Source: DATIHK01 sp035480775 (GTDB taxonomy: Bacteria; Patescibacteriota; WWE3; UBA101185; UBA10185). Taken from it: 9,786 nucleotides of DNA. The stretch covers positions 1 through 9,786 of the forward strand of contig DATIHK010000034.1 in assembly GCA_035480775.1 (NCBI GenBank), given 5' to 3'. The notes under the pieces are model-generated. The model saw nothing but the letters and a program-made list of their open reading frames with translations. It was not told the origin of the DNA and did not search any database. The position numbers were made by a program, and so were the translations under genes. This document shows positions 1-4,351 of this stretch, one piece after another (the stretch's first letter is position 1; every line of letters starts with the position of its first letter).

Positions 1-96
1 CTCGATGCCGTCTTGCTTCAGCACTTCGGCAAAGAGCTTGGCTGGTCCACGCTCGCCGTTCGGTTCAACTATGAGAACTTTCTTTTTATCTGACAT
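1..96 (-). CDS. Receiver-like (CheY-type) protein, N-terminal fragment
   Basis: Only the first 32 codons lie in the window; the gene runs off the left edge. The start is the ATG at 96, with a GGAGG Shine-Dalgarno at 102-106 and a 5-nt gap, so the start is well supported. After a lysine-rich lead (SDKKK) comes KVLIVEPNGE, then a helix-like stretch ending FAEVLKQDGIE. This pattern (hydrophobic beta strand, acidic turn, amphipathic helix, xxxGIE) matches the first strand and helix of response-regulator receiver domains. Those normally read VEDD or VDDD at the turn; here the turn is VEPN, so the second acidic magnesium-binding residue is absent. It may therefore be a degenerate, non-phosphorylated receiver, or not a receiver at all. 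The fragment is about 50% GC by count, clearly richer than recG next door. Without the rest of the protein the family call is tentative. Confidence 0.5.
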   Translation of the reverse strand, partial: MSDKKKVLIVEPNGERGPAKLFAEVLKQDGIE

Positions 97-124
97 CAAA
101 GCCTCCGGGGATTGGGTTAATCGC

Positions 125-133
125 ATTATATCA
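125..133 (-). promoter_or_regulatory. Extended -10 promoter for the receiver-like gene
   Basis: On the minus strand the sequence reads TGATATAAT, an extended -10 element (TGn followed by a perfect TATAAT). No good -35 hexamer is seen 16-18 nt upstream, as is common for extended -10 promoters. It lies in the short gap just after the recG stop, with any -35 overlapping the end of recG. The predicted start is near 118, giving a short leader that contains the GGAGG site. The downstream gene can thus be transcribed apart from the tyrS-recG operon. Confidence 0.65.
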
Positions 134-151
134 CGCTCATAAGTATGTTTC

Positions 152-2155
152 TTAGTTATTTCCTACCAGTTTTGAATCTATTTCTAGCTTTTCTTTTAAT
201 GTGGGATAGCCATTTAATTTCGGAAAAAAGTTTTGGGCATCTAATTTTGCTTTTTCAAGAGTTTCTAAATCCGACAAATCGGCTACTTTAAAATTTTTAA
301 AACCGTGTTGCAGAGTTCCGTATAAATCTCCGTAGCCGCGCATTTTTAAATCAATCTCGGCGAGCTCTATTCCAGAATCGATGTTTTCGAGATATTTTAA
401 ACGTTCATAAGCTTTGCGCGAGTTATTAGACATAAATACAAAGCAAAAACCTTCTTTATCCCCACGACCGACGCGGCCTCGTAATTGATGAAGTGACGCC
501 AATCCATAGCGTTCAGCACTTTCGATTACAATTATAGAGGCATCTGGAATATCTATTCCCACTTCGATAACCGGAGTTGAGACCAAAACTTGTATTTCTT
601 TGCTTCTAAATTGTTTGATTACTGCTTCTTTTTCGATCGCTTTCATTCTGCCGTGTAAAAGTCCTACAGAAACTCCTTCTAAAATTCCAGCTTGCAGAGC
701 CAAAAATTCGGTTTGAGCCGCTTTAACATTTTCGAGACTTTCTTTGTCGGATGTATCAATAAGTGGGCAGACCACAAAAGCCTGTTCGCCTCGTTGTTTA
801 ATCCACTTATAAGTTTCTTGGCGGTTTTTATCGGTAACTACTTTGGTAGTAATTCTTTTATTTATATTTGGATGTTCTTTAAGCTGCGCTATAGATAAGT
901 CTCCGTATAAAGTTAAAGCAAGAGTTCGAGGAATTGGAGTTGCTGTCATTGTAAGTAAATGTGGAACTTTATTTTCGCTTTTGATATTTAAAATTTTAGC
1001 GCGCTGTTCCACTCCAAAGCGATGTTGCTCGTCAATTATGACTAAAGCGGTTTTTTGGTCGGCTTCATTAAACAGCAGCGAGTGTGTGCCGATCAAAATG
1101 TCCCACTCGCCTTTGGGTTTAGTGCTGCCTGTTTGTAATTCAACATTTATATTGTGACTAGATAAATATTTTTTAAAAGTATCGAAGTGCTGATTGGCTA
1201 AAATTTCGGTTGGAGCTAAATACAGTGTTTTATAGCCGTTTAGATAAGTAACATAAGCTGCTAGTACAGCAACAATAGTTTTTCCAGATCCGACATCACC
1301 TTCTAAAAGAATATTCATAGGCGTTTGGCTGGCTAACTCTATTGTAATTTTTTGAATTGCTGTTTGTTGAGAAGGCGTAAGCTTAAACGGAAGTTGGGTT
1401 ATAAAATTTTCTAATTTGCTTGGATCTATTTTTAACTCAATACCTTTGTCTTTTAGAGACCATTGAGATCTTCGCGATTCGACACGTAGTAATTCCAAAA
1501 AAAATTCTTCAAAAGCGAAACGCTTTTTTGCGTGATCTACTTCGGCAAGATTTTGTGGAAAGTGAAATTTGCGAATTGCAATATCAAAAACGTCAAAATT
1601 ATATTTATTTATTATTTCTAAAGGCAGATATTCCGGAATACTTCCAATATTAAATAAGAGGTCGTTAATTCTAGAGCGCAACCACTTTGAAGTTATTCCT
1701 GCCGTTTCTTGATAAACGGGTACAAGTCGCCCAGTATTAAGCGATCCTGGTCGGTATTCTTCAAAACTTGGAGCTACCATTGCTAATTTTCCTGAAATGG
1801 CCCCTACTCTTCCGCTAAAAGAATAAGTGTTAGTGGGAATGAGAATTTTACTTAGATAATGTTGGTTAAACCAAATTATTATTAATTTTCCGCTTTCGTC
1901 ATTTACTACTGCTCTGGTAATGCGTTTGCCGTATTTTGTAAAAATGTTTTTAACGTCGAGTAGCTCGGCTCTGATCGTAACAGTTTCACCTTCGGTGATT
2001 TCGTCGATTTTTTTAATAACCGAAAAGTCGTCGTATCTAAATGGAAAGTGATAAAGCATGTCCTCGACTGTGTAAATTTCGAGTTTTTGAAGTAATTCTT
2101 GATATTTGGGTCCGACTTTTGCTAGTCGATTTATAGGAGATTTTAAAATGACCAT
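152..2155 (-). CDS. recG: ATP-dependent DNA helicase RecG
   Basis: RecG is a monomeric superfamily 2 translocase that remodels stalled replication forks and branch-migrates Holliday junctions. The 667-residue product is near the family's usual length (about 690 in E. coli) and appears complete. An N-terminal helical and OB-fold wedge region (about 1-150) starts with INRLAKVGPKY, typical of RecG. The helicase core follows: Walker A GDVGSGKT at 286-293, the DExH-type box DEQH at 375-378, TATPIPRT at 404-411, and the motif VI stretch QLRGRVGRG at 557-565. The RecG C-terminal signature MRGYGDLYGTLQHG lies at about 605-618 and separates it from PriA and Mfd. No Shine-Dalgarno precedes the ATG. The stop of the upstream 50-aa gene is only 20 nt away, so translation may depend on reinitiation. 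It is the last gene of the tyrS operon, with no terminator visible after it. Confidence 0.97.
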   Translation of the reverse strand: MVILKSPINRLAKVGPKYQELLQKLEIYTVEDMLYHFPFRYDDFSVIKKIDEITEGETVTIRAELLDVKNIFTKYGKRITRAVVNDESGKLIIIWFNQHYLSKILIPTNTYSFSGRVGAISGKLAMVAPSFEEYRPGSLNTGRLVPVYQETAGITSKWLRSRINDLLFNIGSIPEYLPLEIINKYNFDVFDIAIRKFHFPQNLAEVDHAKKRFAFEEFFLELLRVESRRSQWSLKDKGIELKIDPSKLENFITQLPFKLTPSQQTAIQKITIELASQTPMNILLEGDVGSGKTIVAVLAAYVTYLNGYKTLYLAPTEILANQHFDTFKKYLSSHNINVELQTGSTKPKGEWDILIGTHSLLFNEADQKTALVIIDEQHRFGVEQRAKILNIKSENKVPHLLTMTATPIPRTLALTLYGDLSIAQLKEHPNINKRITTKVVTDKNRQETYKWIKQRGEQAFVVCPLIDTSDKESLENVKAAQTEFLALQAGILEGVSVGLLHGRMKAIEKEAVIKQFRSKEIQVLVSTPVIEVGIDIPDASIIVIESAERYGLASLHQLRGRVGRGDKEGFCFVFMSNNSRKAYERLKYLENIDSGIELAEIDLKMRGYGDLYGTLQHGFKNFKVADLSDLETLEKAKLDAQNFFPKLNGYPTLKEKLEIDSKLVGNN

Positions 2156-2164
2156 TTGTTTGGT

Positions 2165-2180
2165 GCTAAGTTTACTTAGC
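2165..2180. repeat. Palindrome just upstream of recG
   Basis: GCTAAGTTTACTTAGC is a perfect inverted repeat (7-bp arms, 2-bp centre). As RNA it could form a 6-bp stem with a 4-nt loop. It overlaps the stop codon of the 50-aa gene (2176-2178) and ends 9 nt before the recG ATG. It could be a small hairpin affecting reinitiation at recG or a protein site. It has no T-tract after it, so it does not look like a terminator. Confidence 0.5.
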
Positions 2181-2328
2181 GTAAAAATGGCAGAATCGAG
2201 CTTCCGAGCAGTGCGAGTGAGCTTACGATGACGACTATTTTCGCCAAATTTTCTCTTTTAGTTAAAGTTTTCAAAATTTTTTTGAATTTCTTTTTTTTGC
2301 TAATTTGTTCTGGTTGTTCAAATTTCAT
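2176..2328 (-). CDS. Small single-span membrane protein, unknown function
   Basis: A 50-residue reading frame fills the space between tyrS and recG. Its ATG (2326-2328) overlaps the tyrS TGA stop (2325-2327) as ATGA, the same arrangement as pheS-pheT, which argues for translational coupling. Residues 1-27 are hydrophilic and very basic (a KKKKFKK run, then K and R residues). Residues about 28-48 form one hydrophobic helix (AKIVVIVSSLALLGSSILPF) ending LR. By the positive-inside rule the N-terminus should be cytoplasmic. There is no cleavage-site motif, so an anchored protein is more likely than a secreted one. It ends in TAA 20 nt before recG. The family is not recognised; SecE was considered and not supported. 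That this is a gene is inferred from the overlap, the gap-filling fit and the coherent membrane-protein pattern. Confidence 0.72.
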   Translation of the reverse strand: MKFEQPEQISKKKKFKKILKTLTKRENLAKIVVIVSSLALLGSSILPFLR

Positions 2329-3521
2329 AAGACTTTTGTATAATCACGTTTTCCTAATTTTATAACGGTGCCTGATTTGAAATCTACGACCTCATTAATA
2401 TCTGTTACTTTTTTACCATCAATTTCAAGTCCTCCTTGTTCGATAATAGATTTTATTGAAGAAATAGAAGCCCCACTTGTATTTGTTTGTTTCGAAAATT
2501 CTAGTACAGTCATCTTTCCAGAAACATTTGTTGTTTTTATTTCTTCGGGTAATTCTTTGTTTTGCACAGTCGATTCAAAGTTTTGCTCGGCTGCAACTGC
2601 TAAATCTTTAGAGTGATAAAACTCTACAACTTCTCTCGCTAAGCGCTTTTTAAATTGCATAGGATTTGCGCCATTTTCGACTTCTTTTTTCATTTGATCT
2701 ACTTCGGACATTGGCACTCGAGTAACGAGTTCAAAGTAATCCCACAATACTGTATCGACAATCGACATTATTTTTCCGTACATATCGTTTGGATTGTCGT
2801 TGATAGGAATAAAGTTTTTTAAACTTTTTCCCATTGGGCGGCCATCACTTCCGGTTAAAAGCTTCATAACTACTGCGCATTGAGGTTCTTGTCCAAAAGC
2901 TGGCATTAATTTGCGTCCTGCCAATAAGTTAAAAGTTTGATCTGTTCCGCCAAATTCTACATCGCATTTTAAAGCTACTGAGTCATATCCTTGCATTAAT
3001 GGATATAAAAATTCGTCTAGTCCAATGGGTTTTTGATCTTTAAATCGCAAAGCAAAAGCTTCGCGTTCGAGCATTTGTGAAATAGTAAATTGTTTGGCTA
3101 AATGAATTACATCGTTAAAATTTAACGAGCTAAGCCATTCGGAATTGTGTCGAATTTCTGTTTGGTCTTTTAAAACTGTTTTAAAAAATTGATCTTTATA
3201 TGTTTGTTCGTTTTTTTTGATTTCTTCGGAATTAGTTTCGCTTCGCATGTCTACTTTGTCGGAGTGATCCCCTACTAACGTTGTAAAATCACCAATTATT
3301 AAAGTTACTTTGTGCCCTAGTTCTTGAAAATCTCTCATTTTACGATGAACAACTGAATGGCCTAAATGTAATTGCGGACCGGTTACATCTGTTCCTAGTT
3401 TTAGATGCAGTTGTTTTCCACTGAGCAATTTTTTTCGCAACTCATCGTGAGTAAAAAGTTCTGCGACTCCCCTACTTAAAACTTCATCTATTTTTTGTGG
3501 ATCTGTGTTGACGGCTGTCAT
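2325..3521 (-). CDS. tyrS: Tyrosyl-tRNA synthetase
   Basis: This class I synthetase charges tRNA-Tyr with tyrosine in the cytoplasm. The 398-residue length suits the bacterial TyrRS family. The Rossmann catalytic domain has the HIGH box as HLGH (52-55). The tyrosine-pocket segment YPLMQGYD is at 173-180, FGGTDQTFNLLAGR lies at about 190-203, and the KMSKS loop is in variant form, PMGKS (229-233). An S4-type RNA-binding domain occupies about 338-398 (QGGLEIDGKKV), which binds the tRNA. YPLMQGYD and GGTDQ support TyrRS rather than TrpRS. The ATG at 3521 has no Shine-Dalgarno; a TATAAT ends 6 nt before it, so the mRNA is probably leaderless. No other in-frame Met occurs before the catalytic core. 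The stop overlaps the start of the small membrane protein, and recG follows. Confidence 0.97.
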   Translation of the reverse strand: MTAVNTDPQKIDEVLSRGVAELFTHDELRKKLLSGKQLHLKLGTDVTGPQLHLGHSVVHRKMRDFQELGHKVTLIIGDFTTLVGDHSDKVDMRSETNSEEIKKNEQTYKDQFFKTVLKDQTEIRHNSEWLSSLNFNDVIHLAKQFTISQMLEREAFALRFKDQKPIGLDEFLYPLMQGYDSVALKCDVEFGGTDQTFNLLAGRKLMPAFGQEPQCAVVMKLLTGSDGRPMGKSLKNFIPINDNPNDMYGKIMSIVDTVLWDYFELVTRVPMSEVDQMKKEVENGANPMQFKKRLAREVVEFYHSKDLAVAAEQNFESTVQNKELPEEIKTTNVSGKMTVLEFSKQTNTSGASISSIKSIIEQGGLEIDGKKVTDINEVVDFKSGTVIKLGKRDYTKVL

Positions 3522-3527
3522 AAACCA

Positions 3528-3533
3528 ATTATA
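3528..3533 (-). promoter_or_regulatory. -10 box of tyrS operon, predicted leaderless
   Basis: A perfect TATAAT lies on the minus strand with exactly 6 nt (TGGTTT) between it and the tyrS ATG. The normal -10 to start distance would place +1 at or next to the A of ATG, leaving no 5' leader. No convincing -35 is seen at 16-18 nt spacing, where the terminator of the upstream unit sits. The PBP gene shows the same spacing. Confidence 0.7.
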
Positions 3534-3552
3534 TGGGTTTTTTCTAAAAAAG

Positions 3553-3579
3553 AAATCCCCTCGAGGTTCAAGGGGATTT
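3553..3579 (-). terminator. Rho-independent terminator of the small-protein genes
   Basis: A perfect 9-bp inverted repeat (AAATCCCCT / AGGGGATTT) encloses a 9-nt loop. Read on the minus strand the stem is followed by TTTCTTTTTT, a good U-tract. It lies about 20 nt after the stop of the 106-aa gene and just before the tyrS promoter, so it insulates the two units. On the plus strand only a weak TTTTATT follows. Confidence 0.88.
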
Positions 3580-3600
3580 TATTAGTTGCATAAAATCTTG

Positions 3601-3921
3601 TTATTTGTAGACGAATTCTTTTCTGCTCGTTTCAGCAATTACATGATCGATGATAACTTGAGCCGCTGCGCTTTCAGGAGTTGCTCCACCATATCTTAGG
3701 AAGGCTTTTAAGACTTCTTTTTGCTCGAGAAGTGGATTGCGACGGGGTTCTGATTGGAAGTATCTCAAGATCAGGAATCGTTCCCGTCCATCCAGTTTGA
3801 CTTGAAAAACGACTTTAACTTGCGTGTCTGGGTCGTTGTCGTCACCAGTTGATCTTGTAACTTTATTGATAATTACCAAAACATCTTTTCCGCCTGCGGT
3901 AACGGATGCCATTGCTGCCAT
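3601..3921 (-). CDS. Unrecognised small protein, 106 aa (tandem pair member B)
   Basis: The family is not recognised. The product is 106 residues, with no signal peptide, membrane span or cysteine, so it is probably cytoplasmic. The N-terminal half alternates hydrophobic and polar residues and looks beta-rich (VLVIINKVT at 14-22, VKVVFQV at 35-41, then RFLILRYF). The C-terminal half looks helical (KEVLKAFLRYGG, then an Ala-rich helix and a charged tail). The first ATG (3921) is chosen because AGGAGG sits 5 nt upstream; a second Met three codons later is less well placed. An extended -10 box lies upstream and a strong terminator follows, suggesting good expression. It shares a pattern with the 91-aa neighbour: G[RK]xV, [RK]VTxS, a DP dipeptide, then VxVxFxV, and LKAxL near the C-terminus. 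GC is about 44% by count, above its large neighbours. Confidence 0.85.
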   Translation of the reverse strand: MAAMASVTAGGKDVLVIINKVTRSTGDDNDPDTQVKVVFQVKLDGRERFLILRYFQSEPRRNPLLEQKEVLKAFLRYGGATPESAAAQVIIDHVIAETSRKEFVYK

Positions 3922-3959
3922 TCGCGCCTCCTTAGCTAATCTTCTGGATTTTAAGCGTA

Positions 3960-3968
3960 ATTATAGCA
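3960..3968 (-). promoter_or_regulatory. Extended -10 promoter for the 106-aa gene
   Basis: The minus strand reads TGCTATAAT, a TGn extension joined to a perfect TATAAT, in the 51-bp gap after the 91-aa gene. No clear -35 is visible. The predicted start near 3953 would give a leader of about 30 nt carrying the AGGAGG at 3927-3932. The second gene of the pair can thus be transcribed alone as well as by read-through. Confidence 0.65.
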
Positions 3969-3972
3969 AAAC

Positions 3973-4248
3973 TCACGCTGCGGCCATTCCAACAAGTCTG
4001 AGCAAAAGAGCTTTTAACTTACTGAAAGTCACTTGTGTTTGCTGCTGGAAAGCTTGTGGATCTTGTTCAGGCATTATTGCGATGCGATTTTCTGGAACAT
4101 TTGGAAACAACGTCACAGTGAGAAGTTGGTCATATGTTCCGGTAATTACTCTAAATGTTACAGTTACAGCAGGATCGCGATCATTGCTGGGGGTTACTCG
4201 CTCTGCCTTAATCTCAACGGCTCTGCCATCAATTGTGTAGACTGCCAT
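3973..4248 (-). CDS. Unrecognised small protein, 91 aa (tandem pair member A)
   Basis: The family is not recognised. The product is 91 residues, with no cysteine, signal peptide or membrane span. Residues 1-50 alternate hydrophobic and polar residues as in a beta sheet (YTIDGRAVEIKAERVT, then VTVTFRV at 28-34 and LLTVTLF). A Gln- and Pro-rich linker (about 55-72) leads to an amphipathic C-terminal helix (SKLKALLLRLVGMAAA). The start is fixed by AGGAGG at 4255-4260, 6 nt before the ATG. A TTGAGT-17-TATATT promoter lies upstream, divergent from the PBP gene. By eye it aligns with the 106-aa protein at GRAV/GKDV, RVTPS/KVTRS, DPAVTVTFRV/DPDTQVKVVFQV and LKALL/LKAFL, so the two are likely distant paralogues; this needs a profile comparison. 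About 44% GC. Confidence 0.83.
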   Translation of the reverse strand: MAVYTIDGRAVEIKAERVTPSNDRDPAVTVTFRVITGTYDQLLTVTLFPNVPENRIAIMPEQDPQAFQQQTQVTFSKLKALLLRLVGMAAA

Positions 4249-4285
4249 TTTAGGCCTCCTAGCTCATATAGTACTGATTCATGCA

Positions 4286-4314
4286 AATATACCTTATAGT
4301 GATGCGAAACTCAA
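4286..4314 (-). promoter_or_regulatory. Promoter of the 91-aa gene
   Basis: The minus strand has TTGAGT (4309-4314), a 17-nt spacer and TATATT (4286-4291), a good sigma-70-type match. The predicted start is near 4279, giving a leader of about 30 nt with AGGAGG. Its -35 lies two bases from the -35 of the divergent PBP promoter, so the two may compete for polymerase or share a regulator. Confidence 0.65.
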
Positions 4315-4328
4315 GTTTGAACCTTGAG
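4310..4328. promoter_or_regulatory. Inverted repeat between divergent promoters (possible operator)
   Basis: CTCAAG (4310-4315) and CTTGAG (4323-4328) are perfect 6-bp inverted arms with a 7-nt centre. The left arm overlaps the -35 of the 91-aa gene promoter. The centre contains the -35 (TTGAAC) of the PBP promoter. A dimeric regulator bound here could block both directions. No regulator gene is adjacent, so the operator reading is inference. Confidence 0.4.
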
Positions 4329-4345
4329 AGTATAAAAGCTATAAT
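4317..4345 (+). promoter_or_regulatory. Promoter of the PBP gene, predicted leaderless
   Basis: TTGAAC (4317-4322), a 17-nt spacer and a perfect TATAAT (4340-4345) form a strong sigma-70-type promoter. The TATAAT ends 6 nt (ATCAAC) before the GTG at 4352, so +1 should fall on or beside the start codon. tyrS shows the same spacing. Confidence 0.75.
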
Positions 4346-4351
4346 ATCAAC

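Noticed and set aside
692..1653. Plus-strand frames inside recG
   Set aside because: Antisense to a fully conserved RecG sequence, with Cys/Phe/Ser-rich translations typical of shadow frames.
2165..2180. Palindrome as a transcription terminator before recG
   Set aside because: Short, AT-rich stem with no following T-tract on either strand.
2176..2328. The 50-aa membrane protein as SecE
   Set aside because: It is basic with one membrane helix like SecE, but the conserved SecE region around the helix is not seen and the usual nusG neighbour is absent.
4033..4299. Plus-strand frames across the small-protein region (also 3824-4240)
   Set aside because: They lie antisense to the two minus-strand genes that have Shine-Dalgarno sites, promoters and a terminator; their translations are irregular and they lack such signals.
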